This document shows positions 55,462-64,000 of a stretch of DNA of 64,000 nucleotides, piece by piece. A model generated the notes under the pieces. That model saw nothing but the letters and a program-made list of their open reading frames with translations, was not told the origin of the DNA and made no database searches. The DNA comes from Molanna angustata (lineage: Eukaryota; Arthropoda; Insecta; Trichoptera; Molannidae): contig OY754972.1 of the NCBI GenBank assembly GCA_963576475.1, forward strand, positions 34,634,556-34,698,555. Reading direction: 5' to 3'. The position numbers were made by a program, and so were the translations under genes. The stretch's first letter is position 1. Each line of letters opens with the position of its first letter.

Positions 55462-56760
55462 GGGGTGGCGAACCTAGGGCACGCGTGCCCGAGGTGGCAC
55501 GTTTCATAATTTGGATGGCACACGAAGGATTTCTAAGTTAATTTTTTTTTAACTTTTAAGTTTAAAATATTAAATTTTTATTAAATAATCCGTGAATTAT
55601 TAATTAAAGAATTGATCAGTTATAGTATCATCAGCAACAACAACAAAAAGAATCGATATTTGCAATGCAGTTGTAAAAGCACTCACTGAAAGAGAAATAG
55701 ATCTTGCCAAAGTTGTATCAGTAACAACAGAATGTGCTCGCCATATGACTGGAGAGGAAAATGGTTTTATCAGTTTATTTACTGAACGTATTGGACATTC
55801 CGGTCTGGGCTTTCATTGCATTATAGGTACACCAGCAAGTTTTATGCTCTAAGCACGGATTTCAGTCACTGGAAGATGTTATGATTCTTGTAACAAAATT
55901 GGTCAATTTAATATCTGCACGCGGATTGAACAAAAGAAAATTTTTAGAATTATTAAATGAGGTAAACTCATTATATAAAGGTTTACTTATGTACAGCAAT
56001 GTGCGATGGTTAAGTCGTGGAAAAGTTCTTCAAAGATTTGTCGAGTCTTTGGATGAAGTTAAGCTTTTTTTAATTAATGAGAATCTCATTGAAAAATACA
56101 ACGAGTCACTAGACGTCGAATGGCTTTCAAAATTAATGTTTTTTACTGATTTGTGCTTACATTTAAATAAATTAAATATTAAACTGCAAGGTGTTAACAA
56201 AACAATTATTGTTATGTTTGTTTTAATCAAAGCATTTCAAGCAAAATTACAAATTTTGAAAATGACAAAGACGTTGTATCTAACACCTTCAAATATTTCC
56301 CAAATACAGAAAACAAAATTTGCAGAAGAAAAGCCAGATCAAATCAAATTAATTAAAGAATTTTCTGTAGTTATTCAATCAACAATTAACGAGTTTTCTA
56401 CAAGATTTAAACAATTCAGGACGTTTGAAAAAAACTTTAAAATTTATTTTATATCAAGACACACTATCAGCAGATCACTTCAATTTGGAGATTTTCGAAT
56501 GGTTAAATCTAGAAGACATTGAAATGCAATTTATCGAATTCCAATCGAGTTCGATATGGAAAGAAAAATTTGTTGATTTGAGAAATTATTTGGAAATAAT
56601 TGAAAGTGATCGATTAACGAACATAATTAATAAAAAATGCAGAAGAAGAAATAATGAGAACTTGGAACGCCATTCCAGAAGTCTTTTGCGATTTAAAAAA
56701 AACGAGCGAGAGCAATATTATCAATTTTCTCATCTACATATATTATGCTTGTGAGTAATT
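55460..56760 (+). pseudogene. hAT-family transposon remnant (GTF2IRD2/ZBED-like type)
   Basis: The end CAGGGGTGGCGAACCTAGGG (from 55460) is typical of one hAT group. After about 160 bases come frames for the transposase: KVVSVTTECARHMTGEENG, then MILVTKLVNLISARGLNKRK, FLELLNEVNSLYKGLLMYSN, VRWLSRGKVLQRF and MFFTDLCLHLNKLNIKLQG. This is the block shared with GTF2IRD2- and SCAND3-like domesticated transposases. A frame change at about 56425 gives ISADHFNLEIFEWLNLEDIE. The N-terminus and the hATC domain are missing or degenerate, and no right end was found. Not functional. Confidence 0.75.
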
Positions 56761-56986
56761 ATTTTCAGAAATGAATTTCATAAAATGTAATATACAAGGA
56801 ATATAATGACTGATGAATCCAGTTGGTCGTGTGCAAAGACCTTATATACTAAATATAGACTGATATTTACCAATGGTGATACGTAAAGGGGGCGGGGACA
56901 CGACTAACCATTTTATCGCCAAAGTTAGTCGCTTGCGGTGTGTTGTGGTGAACGGTTATAGAAATAAAAATTAATTTTAACCGAAA
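56761..56986. promoter_or_regulatory. Possible promoter of the THAP-like gene at 56987
   Basis: GGGGGCGGGGAC (56888-56899), a GC-box-like word, lies about 90 bases before the ATG. Position is the only support. Confidence 0.25.
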
Positions 56987-57050
56987 ATGGTGCAGTGTGC
57001 AGTTGCAAATTGCTCCTATAAGAATCAAATTCTTGTGCAGGAATTCATCG
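56987..57050 (+). pseudogene. THAP-like gene, first coding exon
   Basis: ATG then VQCAVANCSYKNQ, which supplies the first two Cys (Cys-x4-Cys) of a THAP domain. The exon ends in phase 1 at a GTAAGT donor (57051). The rest of the domain is 6 kb downstream (63330-63531) because a retrotransposon sits in the intron from 57069. See that entry for the defects. Confidence 0.6.
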
Positions 57051-57527
57051 GTAAGTAATTTTAAATATGGGGGGCAAAGGGGGTGCACGGTCGGCGGGTC
57101 TGTTGTCTGCTCACAAAACGGGGCGGGGAATGGTGGTCGTTGATCGTGCATCCTTATCCGATCCTCACCTCCTCGCGGTGCCCCCTGGTAATTTGACGGT
57201 CATATGGGACGTCACGTGTATCCTCATGCCTAAGCGTGTGGACGCTTGGGGCGGCCCATGGGCCGTTAAAGCTAACGAGGACGGATGAAAAACCCAAGCT
57301 AAGGTCTGTCGTGCCGAGAGCTGAATGGCACTTGGGTTACATAGTGTCAGAAGCGACTCCTGGGGAAACCGGGCGAAATCCCCTTGTAATGCAGCCTTCT
57401 GCGTCTAAGAGGCTCTGGGCGCAGTGACGTATATTTCCTCAATACTCGTGGGAACTACATGGATAAATTTTAAAAAAAAAATTCTTACGATAGTGAAGGA
57501 GAGAGCAAAGAAGACAGTATCACTGTC

Positions 57528-59189
57528 TTGCTGCAGGGTTGTTCAGAGGCCCTCAGCAGAACAGTGATAGATCAGTCGGAGGGGTGTGACTCCCCAATGA
57601 CTGTAAACTCCGATGTGGAAACAGGGACTGAACTGGCCCAATCCACTAGGAATAATTCTCCATTATCTGATATAATGGAGTATGTGGATATCCCACAGAT
57701 CCCATCAGTGGCGAGTACGTCTCAAACCCTGACTGAGGACTGTGAGGAATCCAATATTGGACAACACAGTGTAAAACGCTGTGGAGCATCCAGAAGAAGG
57801 CTTAAGAAGGCTCTGATAAGGGGTGGGATGTCTACAGACCCTGCTGACAAGCCCGCCACCGACACTCATCCTTCAGCTGTTAAAAGGCCAAGGCAGGATG
57901 ACTCTATTGAGCATCCCAGTAAGAAGGACAAAGCTGAAGCAATGTCCTACCGAAAAGCCATCAGCCACAAAGTCGGAATCTGCTCTAAGACCGACTCAAA
58001 ACTTACCGACAAGGAACTGACCACCCTTGAGGTAAGGCTAAACGAGGCCGTGTTTCAGGCAATGGATGCAAGGCAGTATGTTCCAAGATTTGAATCTTGT
58101 GTTCCCAAGATGGGCATACTAGCCATTACATGCATAGACCAAAGATCTAAGGAATGGATCGAGAAATTAGTTCCTATCTTACCCTGGAAGGGGGCGGAAC
58201 TAAAGGTGATCCAAGGGCATGAACTGCCTAGGAACCACATAGCTGTGGCAACCATCCCAGGTAAAGCCTACCTAAAACCTCATATGGTATTAAGATTGCT
58301 AGAGAGCAATGAGGGAATCAACACCAGACACTGGAAGGTGTTAAACATCAATAAACTCGACTGGTGTTACAAAATGGCATTCTCAATTGATGAGGCATCA
58401 GCCAAAGCAATTGAGAGGGCTGGATACAGGCCTTATATGGGCATGACCAGGATATCCTTTATGATAAAGGAGCTGGGATCAAACAAGGAAAAGGGCCTTG
58501 TGACGAATGATGGATTAGCTGGGGCTGGACCTAGTTCAACTAATGCCGTCATTAAGGAAATTGGGCTGAATGCTGGAGACGTAGGCCCTGGCGAGGGGTC
58601 ACGGAATCCTCAGGTGGCAGCCTCTGAGATCGTGGTTGAGGCTGAGTCAACACCAGGCCTGGCCCGACCTGCTCTGGGTGGCTCTGGGGGTTTCGTGCCT
58701 GTCGCCGGGGCGTCAGTCGGAGTGAATCCTGCCAGTGGAAAGTCCATCGGTGTCACCAATGCTGGGACAACATCTGGCCCGATAGAGGTGATGCCGAGGA
58801 CTGTGTCTGCCGGTGCTTCCAATGCTGGGACATCAACTGGCCCGTCAAAGGTGGCACCGAGGGCAGTGTCCATTGATGGCGTCAATGCTGGGACATCGTC
58901 TGGCCCGGTAGGGACGGCATCGGGGACGGTTTCTGCCTTCGGTGGCGCCAATGCTGGGACAACATCTGGCCCGGCAGGGGAGGCACCGGGGACGACCGCT
59001 GGAGGGATTTTGGGGCCGGCACACTCGGCTCAAGTAGTAAGAGGTGCTAGAAGTGGCAAAAAGCTACCTAGAAAAACCTCATATCCCGCCGGAGGGTATA
59101 CCTATGACGAAAACGGTAACCCAAAAGCGGTGAATAAATATCCATTGAAGAGCAGGGGCTCCCAATGGAAAGGGCCTAGAAGGCATTGA
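57528..59189 (+). CDS. Retrotransposon ORF1 (DUF4780-like nucleic-acid binding protein)
   Basis: About 550 codons. The start codon is uncertain: the frame opens with a CTG-type codon, and ATG at 57597 or 57675 are alternatives. A Ser/Thr-rich lead is followed by a basic segment. A central globular part (about residues 150-320) has KLTDKELTTLEVRLNEAVFQ, AITCIDQRSKEWIEKLV and PGKAYLKPHMVLRLLE. It resembles the DUF4780 domain found in ORF1 of insect LOA-type elements. The C-terminal 200 residues are low-complexity, built of repeats around GTTSGP and NAGTSTGPSKV. No zinc knuckle is seen. It likely coats element RNA. The stop is followed closely by ORF2, whose frame overlaps by four bases (ATGA-type). 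Confidence 0.75.
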   Translation: MLQGCSEALSRTVIDQSEGCDSPMTVNSDVETGTELAQSTRNNSPLSDIMEYVDIPQIPSVASTSQTLTEDCEESNIGQHSVKRCGASRRRLKKALIRGGMSTDPADKPATDTHPSAVKRPRQDDSIEHPSKKDKAEAMSYRKAISHKVGICSKTDSKLTDKELTTLEVRLNEAVFQAMDARQYVPRFESCVPKMGILAITCIDQRSKEWIEKLVPILPWKGAELKVIQGHELPRNHIAVATIPGKAYLKPHMVLRLLESNEGINTRHWKVLNINKLDWCYKMAFSIDEASAKAIERAGYRPYMGMTRISFMIKELGSNKEKGLVTNDGLAGAGPSSTNAVIKEIGLNAGDVGPGEGSRNPQVAASEIVVEAESTPGLARPALGGSGGFVPVAGASVGVNPASGKSIGVTNAGTTSGPIEVMPRTVSAGASNAGTSTGPSKVAPRAVSIDGVNAGTSSGPVGTASGTVSAFGGANAGTTSGPAGEAPGTTAGGILGPAHSAQVVRGARSGKKLPRKTSYPAGGYTYDENGNPKAVNKYPLKSRGSQWKGPRRH

Positions 59190-60712
59190 GGACCATGTTG
59201 ATGGACACTCAATACCCATTAAATATAATAAAGGCAAATATAGTTACTGACAATACCAAAAAACGGAACTACAACAGTGGTGAAGGATACATAAACCCTA
59301 ACACTGGAAAAAATATCAATGATAAGATAGGTATACTTCAAATAAACCTTCACCAGGCTCGAGCTGCTTCGGCTATTGCCAATAGAAGGTTGCAGAAAGA
59401 AAACCTAACAGCACTACTGGTACAGGAACCATGGACCATTAATAACAGAGTATGTGGTCTGGGCTCCATGGGAATAGTTATATCCTGTGACCATGAATCT
59501 AGACCCAGAGCATGTATAGTGATAAACAATAATACCAAATATATTGGCATTCCAGAATTTTGCAAAAGGGATCTCGTGGCTATAATGATCCCACAAAAAG
59601 CAGACAACAGAAAACTAATACTCTGTTCAGCATACTTTGCAGGTGATGAAGCATTACCGCTTACAATCCTTGAAGAAGTAATAAACTTCTCAAAGCAGAA
59701 TGATGCGAGACTCATTGTTGGGTGTGATGCAAACGCTCATCATACAATATGGGGCAGCACAGACTGTAATCAAAGAGGGGAAAATCTTTTAGATTTCATC
59801 ATCACACATAATCTAAACATTGTGAACAAAGGTAATGAACCTACATTCACTACCAAAGCAAGGTCTGAGGTTTTAGATCTCACCCTCTGCTCACAAAATA
59901 TCAGTAATGAAGTAATGGACTGGCACGTATCGTCAGAAGAATCAGCTTCTGACCATAGACATTTAATGTTCCACATTAAAAGCCTTACAAAAACAACAAT
60001 TCAATATAGAAATAAAAAATCTACTGATTGGATTGGGTTCAAAGACGACCTTAAGGGTGGTATTAGCCCAATAGAGTCGACAAGAAATCTAAGAAGAATA
60101 GATTTAATTACGGATGAACTTACGGAAAACCTAATTATGGCCTATGAACAGAATTGCCCAATTAAAACAAAAACTGAAAAAAGGGAAGTTCCCTGGTGGA
60201 ACTCAAACCTATCCACCCTTAGGGCAAAAACTAGGAAACTGTTCAATAGGGCTAAACACTATAGCCTGTGGGAAGAGTATAGAAAATCTCTAACAGAATA
60301 CCATAAGGCTATAAGGAAAGCCAAAACGGAATCTTGGAAAAAGTTCTGCAGTACCATAAATGGTACTAAAGAAACAGCAAGGATTAATAAAATCCTTGCC
60401 AGGAGGAAGGAACCTAATATAGGTCTCCTAACAAAAGAAGATGGTAATTATACTGCAACATGCAAGGAAACACTTGAGCTATTAGCCAAAACACATTTTC
60501 CTGGATGCGAAACGGTGAAGGAAACCATCACTAAGCCTCCAGGATGCGATAAACCAAGTTTAAATGACTGGAGATTAGCATCAAAAATCTTCAGGCCTAA
60601 TCAAATCAAATGGGCTATCAACTCTTTTGAGCCTTATAAAAGCAGTGGAAATGATAACATATTCCCTGCTCTTCTACAGAACGGTATAGAAAAATCATGC
60701 CGACACTGCTGA
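59186..60712 (+). CDS. Retrotransposon ORF2, endonuclease part (cut by frameshift)
   Basis: 508 codons. An apurinic-like endonuclease spans about residues 50-270: GILQINLHQARAA, LLVQEPWTINNRV, IVGCDANAHHTIWG, and EESASDHRHLMFHI with the final Asp-His pair. A linker with IKWAINSFEPYKSSGNDNIF, the usual lead-in to the polymerase, follows. The frame ends in CRHC-stop at 60712. The polymerase continues in another frame from 60697, and the change falls next to an A-run at about 60690. It nicks target DNA in the element's insertion reaction. Confidence 0.85.
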   Translation: MRTMLMDTQYPLNIIKANIVTDNTKKRNYNSGEGYINPNTGKNINDKIGILQINLHQARAASAIANRRLQKENLTALLVQEPWTINNRVCGLGSMGIVISCDHESRPRACIVINNNTKYIGIPEFCKRDLVAIMIPQKADNRKLILCSAYFAGDEALPLTILEEVINFSKQNDARLIVGCDANAHHTIWGSTDCNQRGENLLDFIITHNLNIVNKGNEPTFTTKARSEVLDLTLCSQNISNEVMDWHVSSEESASDHRHLMFHIKSLTKTTIQYRNKKSTDWIGFKDDLKGGISPIESTRNLRRIDLITDELTENLIMAYEQNCPIKTKTEKREVPWWNSNLSTLRAKTRKLFNRAKHYSLWEEYRKSLTEYHKAIRKAKTESWKKFCSTINGTKETARINKILARRKEPNIGLLTKEDGNYTATCKETLELLAKTHFPGCETVKETITKPPGCDKPSLNDWRLASKIFRPNQIKWAINSFEPYKSSGNDNIFPALLQNGIEKSCRHC

Positions 60713-62934
60713 AAATATTCAGATCCAGTCTTGCATGGGGCTATGTCCCACAAAGCTGGAGAACAGTCAAAGTAACCTATATACCAAAACCAGGTAAAGA
60801 AAGTTATAAGACTCCAAAAGCATATAGACCAATTAGTCTATCTTCATTCATGCTAAAAACTATGGAAAAGATTTTACATAGATACATAGTGAGCAATATA
60901 ATAACATTGCATCCTATTCATCCAAAGCAACATGCTTACCAAGAGGGCAAATCTACTGAAACAGCTCTTATTGAAATCGTAGGAAATATAAGAAAATCCC
61001 TAGATAGCGGAGAAATTACTCTGTGTGCGTTCCTAGACATAGAAGGAGCATTTGATGCAGTACCAATAAGCGTACTAATTAGTGGACTAAGACAGAAACA
61101 TGTAGACAACACTATAATAAAATGGATTGACAACATGTTATCCAATAGATACATCATAACTAATCTGGTGGATGAGACTACTAAGGCTAAAACAAACAGG
61201 GGGTGTCCGCAGGGTGGAGTCTTATCACCACTCCTGTGGACGCTGGCTGTGGATGGCCTAGTATGCACACTGAACGAATGTGGATATAATACACAAAGCT
61301 ATGCAGATGATATAGTCATTACAATCAGAGGGAAAGAATGTGAAACAATCTCTGATCTGCTACAAAATGCACTAAAAATAGTTGAAAAATGGTGCAAAGA
61401 TAATGGACTAACAGTTAATGCAAATAAAACAACTGTTGTACCTTTCACTAGGAAAAGAAAGTTGAATAAACTCTCACCTCCAATATTCTTTGGAAAAAAA
61501 CTGGACTTTTCCAATGAAGTAAAATATCTAGGTATAACATTGGATAGTAAATTAACATGGACACAACATGTAGAAAAAGTTGCTCAAAAAGCAATCAAAG
61601 CATTATGGACATGCCATAGACTCATAGGGAATAATTGGGGACTAAAACCCCAACAAGCTCTGTGGTCATACACTACAATAATAAGACCCATAGTATCTTA
61701 TGCTGTAACAGTTTGGAATGACAAACTACAACAAAGAGGCTGTGTAGATAAACTTAAACGTTTACAAAGATTAGCCTGCTTGCTCATTACGGGAGCCTTA
61801 CACACAACTCCCACCGCTTCTCTAGAGGCCATGATTAGTCTACCACCTCTCCATTTATACCTTGAAAAAATGGCAAAGGAAGGTATTATAAGACTAACAA
61901 GTGGAAATAAACTAAACACAAATTTAGAAATCCAAGCAAATCTAAACAAAATAGAATCTCAAGACAAATTACTTGCATTCCCAACAGATAAAATATTAAC
62001 TGTTTACAACTTTGAAAAACCATACAAAGTAGAAATACAAACTAAAACTACAATAGCAGATGTTTGGTATCAGGAATCCAATGGTGCACTTATATGGTAC
62101 ACTGACGGATCCAAGAAAAAGAATGGTATAGGATCGGGCATATATGGGCAAGTGCCTAGGGTGAAGATCCACAAGCACTTGGGACAGTATGCAACGATCT
62201 TCCAGGCAGAAATATGTGCCATAACACTCTGTGCCTATGAAATCCTAAGAAGGAATTATAAGAACCACAGAATATACATTTACTCTGATAGTCAAGCTGC
62301 TCTTAAAGCTCTTGATTCCTACACAGTAACTTCATCAACAGTACTAGACTGCATTGAAGCGCTGAAGACTTTATCAGTAAACTATGGTAACAAAATCATA
62401 TTAAGATGGGTACCTGGACACTCCAATTATAAAGGTAACGAGGAGGCTGATGCTCTGGCAAATAGGGGAGCGGACATAGCTACCTATGGGCCGGAGCCTC
62501 ACTGTCTCCTAGCTAATAGTATTGTTAAATCAACACTTTACCAAAGAATGCTTAACAATGCCACTGAACTCTGGTTATCTACCCCAGGACAAAGAGATTC
62601 AAAAGCACTCATTTCAGGATTCTCTTCAACACACTCTAAGCGGATCCTAACAATGAGCAGGAATAACCTTAGGATTCTTACTAGAATCTTAACTGGTCAC
62701 TGTAGACTCAATAAACATCTATGCACGATGAATTTATCGGAAATGTACCTATGCAGGTTCTGCATGGATGAACATGAAACACCGATGCATCTACTTACAG
62801 AATGTGGCCCACTAATGCAAACAAGAGTAAAGAAAATAGGTTTGCATATTGCTGATCAAAAGCAAATCAGAGACACCGATCCACAAAGGATTTTACAGTT
62901 CTTCCAGGAGATAGGACTATGGAATGACATCTAG
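60697..62934 (+). CDS. Retrotransposon ORF2, reverse transcriptase and RNase H
   Basis: 745 codons from an internal ATG. Motifs: YRPISLSSFMLKTMEKIL, FLDIEGAFDAVP (first catalytic Asp), GCPQGGVLSPLLW, YADD at residue 202, and YLGITLDSKLTW. RNase HI follows at about residues 465-590 with Asp470 (YTDGS), Glu505 (QAEIC), Asp531 (SDSQAAL) and Asp585 (EEADALA). The C-terminus has a CxxC...H...C knuckle (CRFCMDEHETPMHLLTEC). Presence of RNase H, plus GCPQGGVLSPLLW, points to the LOA/I group. The stop is at 62934, and the 3' UTR is only about 65 bases. Confidence 0.9.
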   Translation: MPTLLKIFRSSLAWGYVPQSWRTVKVTYIPKPGKESYKTPKAYRPISLSSFMLKTMEKILHRYIVSNIITLHPIHPKQHAYQEGKSTETALIEIVGNIRKSLDSGEITLCAFLDIEGAFDAVPISVLISGLRQKHVDNTIIKWIDNMLSNRYIITNLVDETTKAKTNRGCPQGGVLSPLLWTLAVDGLVCTLNECGYNTQSYADDIVITIRGKECETISDLLQNALKIVEKWCKDNGLTVNANKTTVVPFTRKRKLNKLSPPIFFGKKLDFSNEVKYLGITLDSKLTWTQHVEKVAQKAIKALWTCHRLIGNNWGLKPQQALWSYTTIIRPIVSYAVTVWNDKLQQRGCVDKLKRLQRLACLLITGALHTTPTASLEAMISLPPLHLYLEKMAKEGIIRLTSGNKLNTNLEIQANLNKIESQDKLLAFPTDKILTVYNFEKPYKVEIQTKTTIADVWYQESNGALIWYTDGSKKKNGIGSGIYGQVPRVKIHKHLGQYATIFQAEICAITLCAYEILRRNYKNHRIYIYSDSQAALKALDSYTVTSSTVLDCIEALKTLSVNYGNKIILRWVPGHSNYKGNEEADALANRGADIATYGPEPHCLLANSIVKSTLYQRMLNNATELWLSTPGQRDSKALISGFSSTHSKRILTMSRNNLRILTRILTGHCRLNKHLCTMNLSEMYLCRFCMDEHETPMHLLTECGPLMQTRVKKIGLHIADQKQIRDTDPQRILQFFQEIGLWNDI

Positions 62935-63000
62935 CAGGCAAATTATCACAATGGACTACTATTGAGTCGACGTGAGAAGGTCTCTAGATGGGTTATAAAA

Positions 63001-63329
63001 AAAAATTTTTTTTAAATATTTCGAATAAACTTCTATGTTACAGTCATTTTGACACATAGCGCTGTGTGAATAAATACGTCGAGTTTTTTATTTTTTTTAT
63101 ATATTTTTATCATCGTTTTCAAATCCCACGTAATGTTGAACTTTTATTGGGTTCCCACAATTGTATTGTAAGAATTTTTAACAGGGTATACGAGCATTTA
63201 ATAACTAGTATTAATGTAAACACTTTTCGATTCTTCCAATTATCACTGTAGTTCTTTATGGTGGGCAAACAAATTGGATATTTTTTTTTATTACTTTGAA
63301 TGTCTCAAATTTACGTTTTTTTACTATAG
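63001..63329. other. Rest of the THAP-like intron
   Basis: AT-rich, following the retrotransposon; ends with a good acceptor, TTTTTTTACTATAG at 63329. No other feature. Confidence 0.4.
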
Positions 63330-63531
63330 ATTTCCAAAAGAAATGACGAGCATAGGTTTATAGGGAACTGCAATCAATCGGCCGAATTGGAGCGCTAACG
63401 TCCATAGTAGGATCTGCTCAAGACATTTTAAAACATGTGATTTTTTTTGTGACGAAAACCGGGAAGAGGACACTCAGAAGAACTGCTGTACTCAGTGTAT
63501 GTATTATGGTGGTGCAACTATTATGGTGTGA
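63330..63531 (+). pseudogene. THAP-like gene, second exon with stop in the domain
   Basis: The frame from 63331 encodes FPKEMTSIGL, then a TAG stop (63361) about where the invariant Trp of THAP domains stands. TAINRPNWSANVHSRICSRH and FKTCDFF follow; these carry the Cys-x2-His pair. Exon 1 ends in phase 1, which does not lead into this frame, so at least one indel is also implied. After the domain the frame runs on to a stop at 63529. The gene is either dead or spliced differently from what can be seen. Confidence 0.6.
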
Positions 63532-64000
63532 TCGTACATTTACATATAACAATTATATGGATAGAGTAATAGTTTGAGTTGGTTATCCATCTACTTTGAG
63601 TACAGTGGAAATGTCATGGATCATGTAGTATTCACTGGTTACATCCATTTTCATATATAATTACCATGATGGTAAAATAATAATAAAGTAGTGATTTTTT
63701 TGGTTTTATTTAGTATATTTTTTCTATTCAACTCGTGTTTTAAAAAAATATTCCTGTCCAAAATATAACATCTATACCATCTATTATCACGGCAGTTTCA
63801 TGGATGTATACATAATATTTTCTAATAAATTCAAAGTTTTATCGTTATCATAGGGAAGTTCATAATTATTCATTAAATTAATTTGTTGCGTTCGAATTAT
63901 TTGAATTAATTCTTACGCAATAATACCTACTTATAAAATGTTCGCAGTGGGTTTTTATTTTTTTCTTAGGGCCAAGATAATAATTTACTGCTCACATTGT
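63532..64000. other. AT-rich stretch, no gene seen
   Basis: Nothing recognised to the end of the window. Confidence 0.3.

Larger units (their letters stand above)
57069..63000 (+). mobile_element. LOA/I-type non-LTR retrotransposon, nearly full length
   Basis: GC-rich 5' UTR (57069-57527), ORF1, endonuclease, reverse transcriptase with RNase H, a short 3' UTR and a terminal A-run. TTTTAAATAT before it (57059-57068) and after it (63010-63019) is a likely target duplication of about 10 bp. It lies on the same strand as the THAP-like gene, 18 bases inside its intron. One frameshift divides ORF2. It is otherwise intact, so the insertion is fairly recent. Confidence 0.8.

Noticed and set aside
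58610..58951. Opposite-strand frame across ORF1
   Set aside because: Shadow of the GC-rich repetitive end of ORF1.

Overview
The window is a 64 kb piece of an AT-rich eukaryotic nuclear genome, almost certainly from an insect. The signs are introns of a few hundred bases to about 1 kb with GT..AG borders, THAP-domain genes, a short aprataxin gene, a CCTAA-type (insect telomere-like) stretch, and a very dense mix of arthropod-type transposable elements. A lepidopteran is possible, but nothing here fixes the order.

Very little is host gene. The clearest is aprataxin (Aptx, + strand, coding exons 19994-20393 and 21305-21459), a DNA-end repair enzyme with a HIT domain and a C-terminal C2H2 finger. 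A THAP zinc-finger gene lies on the - strand (exons 13717-13507 and 12429-12107) with an RTE fragment in its intron. A second THAP-like gene (56987-57050 and 63330-63531, +) is split by a 6 kb non-LTR element just inside its first intron and looks broken.

Layout. 0-9 kb: decayed RTE and Jockey-like fragments, an array of tiny triloop hairpins, a repeat family (A) that ends like an RTE, a tRNA-derived SINE, and a 134-bp palindrome. 9-19 kb: a pre-miRNA-like hairpin, minisatellites, the first THAP gene, GC-rich islands, and a decayed non-LTR element on the - strand. 20-23.9 kb: Aptx with nested SINEs, then a Penelope-like element remnant with a GIY-YIG domain, a 304-bp (AT)n array and a hammerhead-ribozyme-like motif. 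23.8-33 kb: a DNA transposon carrying an intron-containing, DUF7869-like putative transposase, into which a young Ty3/gypsy LTR retrotransposon with identical 150-bp LTRs has jumped. 33.3-38.7 kb: two satellite arrays, 78/67 bp and 112/108 bp, the second with a higher-order period of 1,092 bp. 39-48 kb: a MITE, a 5'-truncated non-LTR element, and piggyBac, BEL/Pao and mariner scraps. 48.3-49 kb: a perfect 60-bp minisatellite. 49-57 kb: nested ruins, namely a hAT transposase holding a solo LTR, an endogenous rhabdovirus-like polymerase (L) fragment split by a second DUF7869-like transposon, and another hAT element. 57-63 kb: a nearly complete LOA/I-type retrotransposon with one frameshift.

Most interesting are the two related DUF7869-like elements. 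They share D/D/D-E spacing, have inverted ends, and one has several short subterminal repeats; together these suggest a DNA transposon family that is still poorly described. The hammerhead motif, the triloop hairpin arrays and the higher-order satellite are the next best leads.
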